Part shown: positions 1 to 60,456 of the stretch, one piece after another
Layout of the letters: every line of letters starts with the position of its first letter
Numbering within the stretch: position 1 is the first letter of the stretch
NCBI RefSeq assembly: GCF_011386835.1
Contig: NC_088800.1
Span: 20,636,572-20,700,571, forward strand
Reading direction: 5' to 3'
Source: Chrysemys picta bellii
Taxonomy: Eukaryota; Chordata; Testudines; Emydidae
DNA: 64,000 nt
Position numbers and translations under genes: made by a program
Notes under the pieces: generated by a model
Databases searched by the model: none
What the model was told of the DNA's origin: nothing
What the model saw: only the letters and a program-made list of their open reading frames with translations

Positions 1-435
1 GGGCTGGAGAAGTGATGAGAGTGGGGCCACCCTCGCGTGCAAACCCCTACAGACACACTTATTGCGATGTGAGGGGCTCGTTTCCCTGTCGCTGCAGCCA
101 GCGTGTCTACACAGAGCATAGCGCTGGGTTAGCTCACCCGGCTGGTGTCTCGCGCCACGCTCCTAGGCTAACGAGCCCTACAACGGAGGGAGGCCGCAGA
201 CCCCAGCGCCGCTGAGCAGGGGCTCTGCGGGCCCGCGACAGGGGAAGCGGGAGATGGGGGCGAGCTCCGCAGGGCGCATGGCAGCCACTCACTCTCCACC
301 CAGGAGAGACTGCTCCGCTCACCGGGCGCGCCCGCGGGGCTGTTAAGCCCTAGCCGGGGGGCCTACGGGGGCTGATCCCCTGGGCAGCAAGGGCGGCGGG
401 CTCTCGGGCAGCGCACGGAGCGGGCCGCCCCTCAC
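1..435 (-). other. DUT: DUT intron, partial
   Basis: This is the first part of the intron that follows the DUT exon at 436-587, read leftwards on the minus strand. It begins with a normal GT donor (GTGAGG) directly after the exon. No further DUT exon is visible before the window edge, so the catalytic core of the enzyme is off-window. The right part is GC-rich and belongs to the CpG island. Confidence 0.8.
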
Positions 436-587
436 CTGTATAGGTCGTAGCCAGCGGCGCGAGCCGAGCCCCGGGACGGGGCGGACGCGTTCTCGGAGAG
501 CTTGGCGAAGCGGAGCCGCAGGTCAGGCTCCGAGGCCTTGAGCCTCTTGCTGGGGGACACGGCGGGGTCTGCTCCGGAGCACGGCAT
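436..587 (-). CDS. DUT: dUTPase (DUT) first coding exon, nuclear isoform N-terminus
   Basis: DUT hydrolyses dUTP to dUMP and pyrophosphate, which keeps uracil out of DNA and supplies dUMP for thymidylate synthesis. The exon starts at the ATG at 587-585 and encodes 50 codons plus two bases before a GTGAGG donor. The peptide begins MPCSGADPAVSPSKRLKASE, close to the human nuclear form, including the SPSKR block (a CDK-type phosphosite and nuclear-localisation region in human DUT-N). It continues through LRFAKLSENASAPSRGSARA and ends AAGYDLYS. The AAGYDLYS stretch is dUTPase motif I, which takes part in metal and phosphate binding. The remaining motifs are encoded off-window to the left. Family identity is clear. 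That this ATG is the nuclear start is inferred from similarity to human. Confidence 0.95.
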
Positions 588-637
588 GGGGAGAGCGGGT
601 GATGGAGACAGAGTTGAGCGAAGGGGAAGCGCTGGCG

Positions 638-646
638 TTTCCCGCC
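638..646. promoter_or_regulatory. Candidate E2F site upstream of DUT
   Basis: TTTCCCGCC on the plus strand (GGCGGGAAA on the gene's strand) lies about 50 bases upstream of the nuclear DUT ATG and matches the E2F consensus. DUT is an S-phase gene, and its nuclear form is known to be cell-cycle controlled in mammals, so an E2F site here is plausible. Binding is inferred from the motif only. Confidence 0.55.
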
Positions 647-1311
647 TGCGCCATCCGAACCGTTACCACGCCCCGGCCCGGCCCATGAGGCGGAGTCAGG
701 TCCCCCCAGCACAGAATGGGCTCTCCCGGCCCCACCCCTACCCAGGAGAGGAGCCCTCGGGGGCCGGGCTCGTCGCCCGGCTCTCGGGATTGCTGCTGGG
801 CTCCCAGTCAGGGACCACGTTGCCTCTCTTATGGGCTGTGACCAGGCCGGAAGCTGCACAGGGACACCCCGCCAGCCGCGCGTCCTGCAGCCCCGGAGCC
901 CTGCTCTTCTCTCGCCCCCGTACAACCCCGGAGCTGTGCAATGTGCCATCTCCTTCCCCCTCCCCCAAACCACCACCCGGGCCTGCAGCACCGGAGCCCT
1001 GCCATCTTCCCACCACCCTGCCGCCGCCCCCATAACCACCGCCCGGCCCTGCAAAACGTGAGTCCTGCAACGCAGCCCTGCCATCGTCTCCCCACCGCCG
1101 TGCAAAACCTCTAGCCCGCCCCTCCGAGCCTGCCGCACTGGAACCTGCAACTCCCCCGGCCCGGCAGCATCGGAGCCCTGCAACCCCCGCCTTGGTCCTG
1201 CAAAACCAGGCTGCAACTCGCTTCCGCACCCCGGGCCGTACTGCCCCTCTCCGGATTGTGCTGCGGCGCCAGGGTTAATATCGCCGCAGCCCCTCGCTCC
1301 CCTCCCCTTAC

Positions 1312-1354
1312 TGTGTCTGCGGAGGAGCTGCCCGAGGAGGCGCTTGGCCAGCAT
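1312..1354 (-). CDS. DUT: Putative alternative (mitochondrial) first exon of DUT
   Basis: An ATG at 1354-1352 opens 14 codons, MLAKRLLGQLLRRH. The peptide is rich in Arg, Lys and Leu and has no acidic residue, as expected of a mitochondrial presequence. It ends in a strong donor (A|GTAAGG) with one base left over. The acceptor CAG at 571-569, inside the nuclear exon and behind a long pyrimidine-rich tract, leaves two bases before the codons for PAVSPSKR, so the phases fit. In human DUT the mitochondrial form also uses a separate 5' exon spliced just inside the nuclear N-terminus. Here the exon and its splicing are inferred and have no transcript support. A downstream chance frame reads through the donor and should be ignored. 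Confidence 0.6.
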
Positions 1355-1685
1355 GGCGCCTGCTGCAGCTCGGGGGAGGGGGGAACTAGCTGCTCAACAG
1401 CCGCAAAGGCCGAGCTGGCTGTAGGCCTCGCTTGGCGCACGCAGCCGCCCCCGGTAATCACCGCCGGTGCAGTGATTGCAGGCGCTGCCTGCAAAGGGAC
1501 CGCTTTGTACCTACCCCTAAGGCATCACCTCGGCTGTGGTCTCCGCTCATGAGCTGGAGGGAGGTGGGAGCCGCCCAGGAAAACTCAGGGTGCTGCAGGT
1601 AGCGGGGTCGGCTTGTTCGGTAGGCAGCTTCCGCCCCTGCACAGGGCAACTGTGAGGTACAGCGTCTGAGGTGAGATGTAGAACT

Positions 1686-1875
1686 AATGTAATGGAGATA
1701 TCCTATCTCCTAGAACTAGAAGGGACCTTGAAAGGTCATTGAGTCCAGCCCCCTGCCTTCACTAGCAGGACCAAGTACTGATTTTGCCCCAGATCCCTAA
1801 ATGGCCCCCCTCAAGGATTGAACTCACAACCCTGGGTTTAGCAGACCAATGCTCAAACCACTGATCAGCAAAGAT
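1686..1875 (-). mobile_element. tRNA-derived SINE (Cry type), antisense copy
   Basis: Read on the minus strand, this copy has a tRNA-like head with a diverged A box (...cagtggtttgagcattgg) and a B box (gggttgtgagttcaa). The body follows (gaggggggccatttaggg), and the tail ends ctaggagataggatatctcc. This matches the tRNA-derived SINEs of cryptodiran turtles. The tail type is shared with the fragment at 51.7 kb and differs from the copies at 44.4 and 50.6 kb. Confidence 0.8.
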
Positions 1876-2877
1876 CCCGTGGTACTTTCCACAGGGATCA
1901 AAACAAAATATCTCTAGTGTCCTGGCTGAAATTCACAGTGAATAATTACTTGTATGGTCCACTAGTGCTTCACTGTGGTAGGCAGGTATCTCCAGGGATG
2001 GGGAGCTGAGATAGAGACATTAAGTGAGGAGATATCTGTGGTACAGTCAGGAATTCTGGCATGAACCCTAGTCCAGCACCTTAACCACAAGATCATCTCT
2101 TCAATTCATTATACAGTAGTAAACCAGAATCAGCTAGAAGTCCTCCTTGATAACACTGTCACTTCTAGTTTACATAATTCTGGAAACATTTTAAAGATAA
2201 AACAAAACACTGTTAGATGAAGGCAAAAAAAACCCGCTCACCCATAAGAACCTCCAAATCCAGTCTACAAGGAAAAAATATGATCAGTGATGAACTTGAT
2301 TTTCATGAAGAGGATCATATACTTCCACTACCACTTTAACCTAGTCATCTTGTTTCAGCTTAAGTATAACATTGTTTGATTCTACCAGCACATTTGGATG
2401 TTCATTGCACTTTTTTCACCATGCTCTGTAAAATAATACCTCCTTATAGTCATACATAATTCCCTAGATCAGGGTGGCCAACCTGAGCCTGAGAGGGAGC
2501 CAGAATTTACCAATGTACATTGCCAGAGAGCCACAGTAATAAGTCAGCAGCCCCCCCATCGGCTCCCACCCCTGCTGCCAGTGCCTCCCACCCAGCAGCA
2601 GCCCCGCTGATCAGCACCTCCCCCTCCGTCCCCGCACCTCCCGATCAGCAGTTTTGTGGCGTGCAGGAGGCGAAGGGTGAAGGAATGAGGGCAAGGCACG
2701 CTCAAGAGGGGGTGAGAAGGGGTGCAGTGGGGACAGGCCCTGTGGCAGAGCCGGGAGTTGAGCAGTGAGCGCCCCCCAGCACATTGGAAAGTTGGCGCAT
2801 GTAGCTCCAGCTCCGGAGTCGGTGCCTATACAAGGAGCTGCATATTAACTTCTGAAGAGCCGCATGTGGCTCCGGAG

Positions 2878-3333
2878 TAGGGTGACCAGATGTCCTGTTT
2901 TTATAGGGACAGTCCTGATTTTTGGGGCTTTTTCTTATATAGCAGGGGTCGGCACGCGGCTCGCCAGGGTAAGCACCCTGGCGGGCCGGGCCAGTTTTAT
3001 TTACCTGCTGACGCGACAGGTTCGGCCGATCGCGGCCCCCACTGGCCGCGGTTCGCCGTCCCGGGCCAATGGGGGCGGCGAGAAGCCTCGGCCAGCACAT
3101 CGCTCATCCGCACCGCTTCTTGCCACCCCCATTGGCCCGGGACGGCGAACCGTGGCCAGTGGGGGCCGCGATCGGCCGAACCTGTCGCGTCAGCAGGTAA
3201 ATAAAACTGGCCCGGCCCGCCAGGGTGCTTACCCTGGCGAGCCGCGTGCCGAACGTTGTCGACCACTGTTAAATAGGCACCTATTACCCCCACCACCGTC
3301 CTGATTTTTCACACTTACTGTCTGGTCACCCTA
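2878..3333. mobile_element. Middle hAT-type element (nested)
   Basis: The ends are tagggtgaccaga and tctggtcaccc ta, a 13-base inverted repeat. They are flanked by a perfect 8-bp duplication, ctccggag, at 2870-2877 and 3334-3341. The element is inserted in the outer element and itself carries the hairpin element at 2943-3268. Confidence 0.9.
2943..3268. mobile_element. Inner hAT-type palindromic element (nested)
   Basis: This GC-rich 326-bp hairpin has two nearly identical inverted arms of about 150 bp (about 2943-3092 and 3115-3268) around a short loop. The ends are caggggtcggc and gtcgaccactg. The flanks ttatatag (2935-2942) and ttaaatag (3269-3276) match in 7 of 8 bases and are taken as the target duplication. 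The near-identical peptides seen on opposite strands here are products of the palindrome, not genes. Confidence 0.85.
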
Positions 3334-3984
3334 CTCCGGAGCCACAGGTTGGCCACCTCTGCCCTAGATCAAATTTACGCATACAAAACTGCACACCCAC
3401 TTTTACATGTGCATTCTTTTGTGCACAGTCAGAGCTTTGGGCTAAAAATGGAGTCTTCTAAATTTTTGTCTAACAAAGCTTCCACTTACGGCTTTGATTA
3501 AAGATATTTCAGTAAAAATCAAAAGATATAAATGGGACTGTGTGTTGCATTTTTTAAATGCAGCCGTTGGTGGCAGAACCATTGCTATTCGCTTTAACCC
3601 AGTCATGGAAAATAGATTTTTGTATATGCTTGTTTTGAGGTTTGTTTGTTACTGGTATTAGATACTTTCTGTTTCACAATTGTTGCGCTGTTTTACATGA
3701 GGAGGAGTGGTGAATATTATAGCCCACTACACTGAAAATGTTAAAATACAATACTTTAGATTTATATTAATTTTGTTACAAAGGTATGTATACTGAGGAA
3801 AAAGGTAAATTAAATCTATTTAGAAGATTAGCAGTCTAGGTTTTCTGTAGCTAACCCCAATTGATTGCTTTCACAAACAGACCTGTATAATACCCTCTAA
3901 TTAACACAGCAATGGACTATTTTATAAATAGTCTGTCCCCATTTTGAATTCTTCTTCATCAAGGAGCCACCAAAAAGAGATAAA

Positions 3985-4155
3985 AAGATAGCAGGAAAGA
4001 CTTCCTAACTGTAAGAACAATAGGACAATGGAACAGACTACCTAGGAAGGTTGTGGAGATTTTCAAAAGAAGGCTAGCATCTGTCTGGAATGATTTAGAA
4101 CAACAAATCCTGCATTTTGGCAGGGAGTTAGACTAGATGACCTTGCAGTCCTTTC
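3985..4155 (+). mobile_element. CR1-type LINE 3' fragment
   Basis: The sequence runs from acttcctaactgtaagaac through ggagttagactagatgacc to ccctatgatt. This is the typical last part and tail of a sense-oriented CR1 LINE. Only the 3' end is present, which is usual for 5'-truncated CR1 insertions. Confidence 0.75.
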
Positions 4156-4255
4156 AAACCCTATGATTCATGTGAAATCTTAAAATCACGTGAAAGTGAA
4201 AAGAGCATAAGGAAAAGGGGTAAATAAAAAGAGAGAGAATGAATGTTGTAGAAGT

Positions 4256-4452
4256 AACAAGGAGTCTGGTGGCACCTTAAAGACTAACAGATTTATTTGG
4301 GCATAAGCTTTCGTGAGTAAAAACCTCACTTCTTCGGATGCATTTTTTACTCACGAAAGCTTATGCCCAAATAAATCTGTTAGTCTTTAAGGTGCCACCA
4401 GACTCCTTGTTGTTTTTGTAGATACAGACTAACACGGCTACCCCCTGATACT
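4256..4452 (+). mobile_element. Foldback retro-insertion with inverted 5' arm (copy 1)
   Basis: A left arm (4256-4325) is the reverse complement of the middle of the element (4345-4412). A unique tail follows (gtagatacagactaacacgg, then ctaccccctgatact). A perfect 12-bp duplication, tgttgtagaagt, flanks it at 4244-4255 and 4453-4464. Variable-length duplications and an inverted 5' arm point to target-primed retrotransposition, and Penelope-like elements are known for such structures. That family assignment is a hypothesis. On the minus strand a hammerhead-like pattern is visible (see findings). Confidence 0.75.
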
Positions 4453-4593
4453 TGTTGTAGAAGTGTGCATACTCTTTCCAGCTTATGGACTCTCAAGTTA
4501 TAAAATAAATAGCAAGTGGTGAAACTAAATCTTTGTCTAATTAGGCATTTTCTAGTCCTCCCTTTCATACCATGAGGGAAAAGAGGAAATGCT

Positions 4594-5557
4594 ACTCCTG
4601 GAATTCTGTGCCACTGCACACTGCCAGAGAGGTGCTGCAGTTACGCCTTTTGCCCACCATGGGCTGCTGTGGTGCCAGAACAGAAGGCAGTCAGCCCTGG
4701 AGAAGCTAAGTATCAGGGGGTAGCCGTGTTAGTCTGTATCTACAAAAACAACAAGGAGTCTGGTTAGTCTTTAAGGTGCCACCAGACTCCTTGTTGTTTC
4801 TGGAGAAGCTGTGTTCCTCATAGTGCCTTGCCTGCGGGGCCAGGTGAGAGGCACAGGATGGGGGGGGGGGCACAAGGGGCTGCTCATGGGTCACATAGAT
4901 GGGTTCAGAAGGGCTAGTTTGGGGGACAGATTAGTATGGGCTAAATGGGAGTCAGGGTGCATGGGGATGGGGGAGGAGGGGTGGCTGAATGGGATTACAG
5001 GGACACATGGGGGGCCTGGGCAAATGTGCCTGACTAAATGGGAGAGGCTAGGGATCAGCCAGAGTGTGCATGAAGGTTCCCCAACTCCCTAACAATGCCT
5101 CTTCCCCCGCCCCCCCAAGAAAAACAACTGTTCCATACTTCTACCACTCACACCCACCAATCCTCCAGGTTCACTCCCAAGCTCCTTCCCAGCAATTACT
5201 TCCCTCACCCTCAACTCCTCCATTACCCCTGACTCCCCCAAGCCCTTGCAGTGCTTCTGAGGGGTGCAGGAAATACATTTCTGTATTGTAATTTAAATGA
5301 ATTATTATTCAGAGTTCTGAATTAATATGCCTAGTAAGGAACCTATTTGTCAAAAAACATTTCCTGAATCTTCTTTTGTTGTCTGTATTACTACAGACAT
5401 ACCCACTGACAGATATTTTGAAATACATTACCAAAATAATTGAAACTGGTATGATTATATTGTATTACTTTGACAACTAAAATGTGCAGAATTTTGCAGA
5501 ATTTTAAAATATTGTGCTCAGAATTTTTAATTTTGGGGCGCATAATTCCCCCACAAT
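4594..5557. mobile_element. TIR element with ACTCCTGGGGGAATTC-type ends, copy A
   Basis: The left end (actcctggaattctgtgcc) and right end (gcgcataattcccccac) are diverged inverted repeats. The same family recurs at 9.35-10.52 kb. Flanks gaaatgct and aaaatgct match in 7 of 8 bases, suggesting a hAT-type element. The interior is non-coding, G-rich then C-rich, and is interrupted by the foldback insertion at 4708-4799. Confidence 0.7.
4708..4799 (-). mobile_element. Foldback retro-insertion, short copy 2
   Basis: This is the same family as 4256-4452 but in the opposite orientation. Read on the minus strand it has a short inverted arm, then ccagactccttgttgttttt, then the shared tail ending ccccctgatactt. 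It is flanked by a perfect 11-bp duplication, ctggagaagct, at 4697-4707 and 4800-4810. The inverted arm is cut back further than in copy 1, while the 3' terminus is the same. It is inserted inside TIR element copy A and is therefore younger than it. Confidence 0.8.
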
Positions 5558-5614
5558 TAAAATGCTTGCATACTTGTCTTTTCAAGTGTCATTTGTAATT
5601 AGGTAAAGTTACTA

Positions 5615-5712
5615 TAGATACCAGATGGGTGAGGTAATATCTTTCATTGGACCAACTTCTGTTGGTGAGAGAGGCATGCTTTTGAGTTTACACAGATCTC
5701 TTTTCCCTGACC
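5615..5712 (-). repeat. Interspersed repeat (second foldback-like family), fragment
   Basis: Contains gggtgaggtaatatctttca and ggaccaacttctgttggtga, a sequence that recurs in related form at 39.64-39.79 kb. I recognise it as a common reptile interspersed repeat but cannot name its class with certainty. It is not coding. Confidence 0.55.
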
Positions 5713-6207
5713 ATTGTGTGTCCTGTAATCTGGGGGACGTGGCTCCTTCTGGGGTGTCTGAGCCTCTCTCCATGTGAGCTGGGATCTGGGGGAGGGCTGA
5801 AGGTAATGCAAATTTAAACATCTGCAGTCCAAAAAACCAATAGTTAAAGTACAAACACCCCAAGGAGGTGAGGGGGCAGGACTGGCCATAGTGTGTGTGG
5901 GTCAGGGGCCTGGTTTAAAAGGGGTGAACTGGGTGAGCCTGGGGCATGGGTGAGGAAGCCTGGTTGAAGCAGGGGCAGGAGTTGCAGCTGCAGGTGAGTA
6001 TTGGGAGTGAGGGGTCCAGCTCAGGGTGCCACTCAGGCTACATAACCAAGATAACGTGTGTGTAGCCCTCCAGTAAGCTGCTGGCTGTGTTGTGTACACA
6101 GCAGCAGAAGGTAGGAAACAGCAAGGAGCAACATCTTACATGTTAATGGCTGCTACAGTGGCCACTAATGGCTTAATGGGAAGGGGAAGGCGAGCTGAAA
6201 ATGTTGG

Positions 6208-6620
6208 GAGCAGGGCCGGCTTTAAGCCGATTCAGCCGATTCGGCTGAATTGGGCCCCGCGCCTAAGAGGGCTCCGCAGCTGTCCACTCCGCCCCCAGCT
6301 CACTTCCCCCTCCTTTCCTCCCCTGAATGCTCCGCCCCCTGTTCCTCCCCCTCCCCTGCTTCCCGCGAATCAGATGTTTGCGGGAAGTCTGAAAAGGGGC
6401 AGGCGGCGGCAGCAACAGGTAAGGGGGGTGTGAGGAGGGCTCCTGGGAGGCGCGGTACAGCGCAGCCCAGTCCGGCCCTGGCCGAGCGGCCCCGGCAGCT
6501 CTGGCTCCGGCTCCAGCCCAGCACGGGCCCCGGGACAGCGGCCCCAGTTCCGGCCGAGCACCCCCGGCCCTGGCTCGGTCCCCGGGGCGCCGGCCTGGCC
6601 CCGGCCCGAACACCTCTGGT
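6208..6620. repeat. GC-rich interspersed repeat
   Basis: Starts cagggccggctttaagccga and continues with a tandem gccgattcagccgattcggc motif and gaattgggccccgcg, followed by a C-rich body. This resembles a common non-autonomous DNA element of turtles. The right end is not clear. The open frames here on both strands come from base composition. Confidence 0.5.
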
Positions 6621-6624
6621 CTGG

Positions 6625-6755
6625 AACTATTCTTACCTCTGCCTCTGGCTTGCTGGGTGACCTTGGGTGACTTGCTATGCCTCAGTTTCCCATCTGTAAC
6701 ATTCTTTGAGATCTACTGATGAAAAGCACTATATAAAAGCTAGGTCTTTTGATTA
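6625..6755 (+). mobile_element. MIR SINE
   Basis: Has the MIR core pattern: gggtgaccttgggtgacttg, then gcctcagtttcccatctgta, and the 3' end agatctactgatgaaaagc with ctatataaaagc. This is an ancient amniote SINE. Confidence 0.8.
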
Positions 6756-7379
6756 TTACCTAACCACAGTAGCATATCAGCTGCAAACCAAGGTGAGAAT
6801 TATAAATGTCTAAATGAGCACTAACTCCTACGAACAAACATTTCCTTTTCTGTTTAAAAAACAAGGAAATTAAATGGTAATACCTTCATTAATGCAGACT
6901 TAAGGTTGCCCAGCAGTAGCTTGTGCCCTTTCAGAATGTCAAGTTCAGAAAACTCAGACTTTAGAAAATGAGGAACTACAGAGCTAAGGTGTATGTCCAT
7001 GTAACCTTAACTCTGCCCTCTTTGAGTGATGCCTCAATATGCCCATACTCATGCGCTGCTTTAAAGTGGGAAGTGATTGTTAAATTTCACAAGTGTGGTA
7101 TTCTGTCAGCAGAGTAGGCTAAGTGTTTGAGTGTAGGACAGGGGCAGGTAGCTCCTTTTCTTTACAATGAAAAGACACAGTGCAAGGATGTGTGATAAGG
7201 GGTTTGGGGTCATTTGTTTAACTATACCTTTTAGCAATTTGTAGTTTAAATATTAATTATACATATATTCTCTCTCTAATGGAAATAAAATAGCTTATTT
7301 TTTATGATAATGCATGAGATCATATAGTACTGTAATATTCCAGAATATACTATAAAAAGAACATGACACACAGATAGTT

Positions 7380-8408
7380 TAGTGGACTTCAATTATTTAT
7401 TTCAGGTTAAAATGTTTAACAGATGTTCTTTAGAAAGCCTAGCAATTAAAGGAATAATCTCTTTTGAGCAGGAAAATTAAGACATTCAACTAAAGAGTAA
7501 ATGTTATGTTTATTTTATTATAAGTTCTTTTGCAATTTACCAAATCAGTATAAAATGTGATCCTCTAAATCATATGAGAGTATACATTTGGGAAAACCAC
7601 AATGTTCATAACAAATCTTAACAGAATGTTACTTCAGTATTTCATTAACTTCACTTTGAAATCTATTTCATAACCATATATGATTATTGCAATTATACAT
7701 TTAATTTGGTTCCATGCAATAGTTTTAAAATTCATGATCAGCTATTATAATTTAGAAACTAATTTTCCATAAATCTAACTTTTCTGTTTGGCAGTTAGTT
7801 GGTTAGAAACTGTTTGCAAATAATGTCTTATGAGTAACTGGCAAATATATTTGGTAGGTGTCTAAGATAGATGCATACATTCAAAGAGACAGCATATGTG
7901 TTGGACGTAGTACATTTTTATATAGTCAGTAATTTGAGAAATGATATAATTGGGAAAGGCAGCTTAAACAGACTATTTTAAGGTATATATCTATATTACA
8001 TTAAATTATCATTTTTAGTCAAATGCAGTGAAACGTCAGAGATATTGTCAATATGGGTTGATGTTATTGTCATTCTTCATGTATAGGAATCAGCAGCGAT
8101 GTCAGCACAGTTCTGAAAGTAGTGTTTGTTTAAATAATTTCTGCCCCTCCTGTTAATTGTCTCTTCAGTAACAAAGCCCAAATCATTTTAGATTCTATAT
8201 AAATAGTAGCTTTTCAAATTTTTGGTGACAGATATGTGGCACATAGTTGTTTTTTTAAAACAGGATATTTATGATTTGGAGCACATTCTCCATCAATAAG
8301 TAAAATTCTGTGTCTAAACTATTCAATAGTGTCTCTTTAGTATGGCTTCATCTTTAAAAATACCTGTGTTGAAATCAAACATACTGTATTCTAGGTATTT
8401 ATATTTTT
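7380..8408 (-). other. SLC12A1: SLC12A1 3' untranslated region (inferred)
   Basis: This AT-rich sequence follows the TAG stop at 8411-8409. No repeat element is recognised in it, unlike the flanking DNA. Its far end is set from the polyadenylation hexamers at 7509-7519 or 7396-7401 and is uncertain. Confidence 0.5.
7396..7401 (-). terminator. Candidate polyadenylation signal of SLC12A1
   Basis: TTTATT on the plus strand gives AATAAA on the gene's strand, about 1 kb past the stop codon. It is followed 20-40 bases downstream by a GT/T-rich stretch (tctgtgtgtcatgttctttt). Two overlapping AATAAA hexamers at 7509-7519 are alternatives. Confidence 0.45.
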
Positions 8409-59745
<51,337 letters not shown>

Positions 59746-60268
59746 CTAAAAGATCACACAAAAAAACAAATATATTCTGTACAGTTGCTAAACAATATAC
59801 CAAGAGGATGACAACTAGCTACATAAGGAACACATGACAAATAGGGATCCAAAATAAAAGTGTATTTTGCTTTTTTTTTTTTTTTTTTGGGGGAAGAGAA
59901 TGTTATCCTCTTACTCACACTAAATAGTAGCTGAACTACTCAAGGTATAATCAGAATGAGTAAGTGTATCATAGTCTGGACTTAAATATTGTCTATGTGT
60001 GTGTATATGGGTAAGTGTTAACAGTATACAGCATATACCATACTTATATGTTTGTATAGCACATAGCACACTGAGATCCTGACCCTGGTTGACCTCTAAA
60101 TGCTACTGAAATGTAAATTATTGTTATTAATAATAAAAATAAAATATATTTTATATAACATAAGAAGTAGTGCTGGCTAAAGAAACTAGAATTTGCTGAC
60201 TACTACTTGGCAAATAAATTATGTTATGAATGTCACCATTTTTCATCAGATAATACTGTCACCAAATA

Positions 60269-60456
60269 CATCTCTACCCCGATATAACATGACGTGATAT
60301 AACATGAATTCGGATATAATGTGGTAAAGCAGCGCTTCGGGGGGGCAGGGCTGCGCAGTCCAGGGGATCAAAGCAAGTTTGATATAACCCGGTTTCACCT
60401 ATAATGCAGTGAGATTTTTTGGCTCCCGAGGACAGCGTTATATCGGGATAGAGGTG
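60269..60456. mobile_element. Tc1/mariner (pogo/Tigger-like) MITE
   Basis: The ends catctctaccccgatataac and gttatatcgggatagaggtg are inverted repeats. TA flanks are at 60267-60268 and 60457-60458. The interior repeats gatataac motifs. It is non-autonomous. Confidence 0.88.

Larger units (their letters stand above)
130..1650. promoter_or_regulatory. CpG island / DUT promoter region
   Basis: This is a dense GC- and CpG-rich block in an otherwise AT-rich window, and it covers the 5' end of DUT. The stretch from about 850 to 1250 consists of loosely repeated C-rich units containing ccggagccctgc-like motifs. These give several long but meaningless open frames on both strands. Because the island holds both putative DUT start exons, it is inferred to be the DUT promoter region. 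There is no TATA box at an obvious position. Confidence 0.8.
2470..3361. mobile_element. Outer hAT-type element of a three-level nest
   Basis: The terminal inverted repeats are cagggtggccaacctg at the left and caggttggccacctctg at the right. They are flanked by a perfect 8-bp target duplication, ccctagat, at 2462-2469 and 3362-3369. An 8-bp duplication and CAG...CTG ends are typical of hAT transposons. There is no transposase, so it is non-autonomous. A second hAT element is inserted at 2878-3333. Confidence 0.9.
1650..7380. other. DUT-SLC12A1 intergenic region
   Basis: About 5.7 kb lie between the DUT promoter and the likely SLC12A1 polyadenylation site. The region contains a Cry-type SINE, a three-level nest of hAT elements, a CR1 tail, two foldback insertions, a TIR element and a MIR, each listed separately. 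I see no coding exon in it. The unlabelled pieces (1880-2460, 3370-3980, 5715-6200 and 6760-7380) are AT-rich or simple unique sequence with no recognised feature. Confidence 0.7.

Noticed and set aside
350..1354. 334-codon minus-strand open frame over the DUT CpG island
   Set aside because: Only its first 14 codons fit a plausible exon, and the rest is low-complexity Gly/Arg/Ala translation of C-rich repeats in a different frame from DUT. It results from high GC.
2864..3304. Opposite-strand open frames encoding nearly the same peptide
   Set aside because: They are the two arms of the inner palindromic hAT element read in opposite directions.
4256..4452. Palindrome as a bidirectional terminator or CRISPR-like repeat
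   Set aside because: The window is vertebrate, the palindrome is flanked by a target duplication, and it is one of a repeat family.
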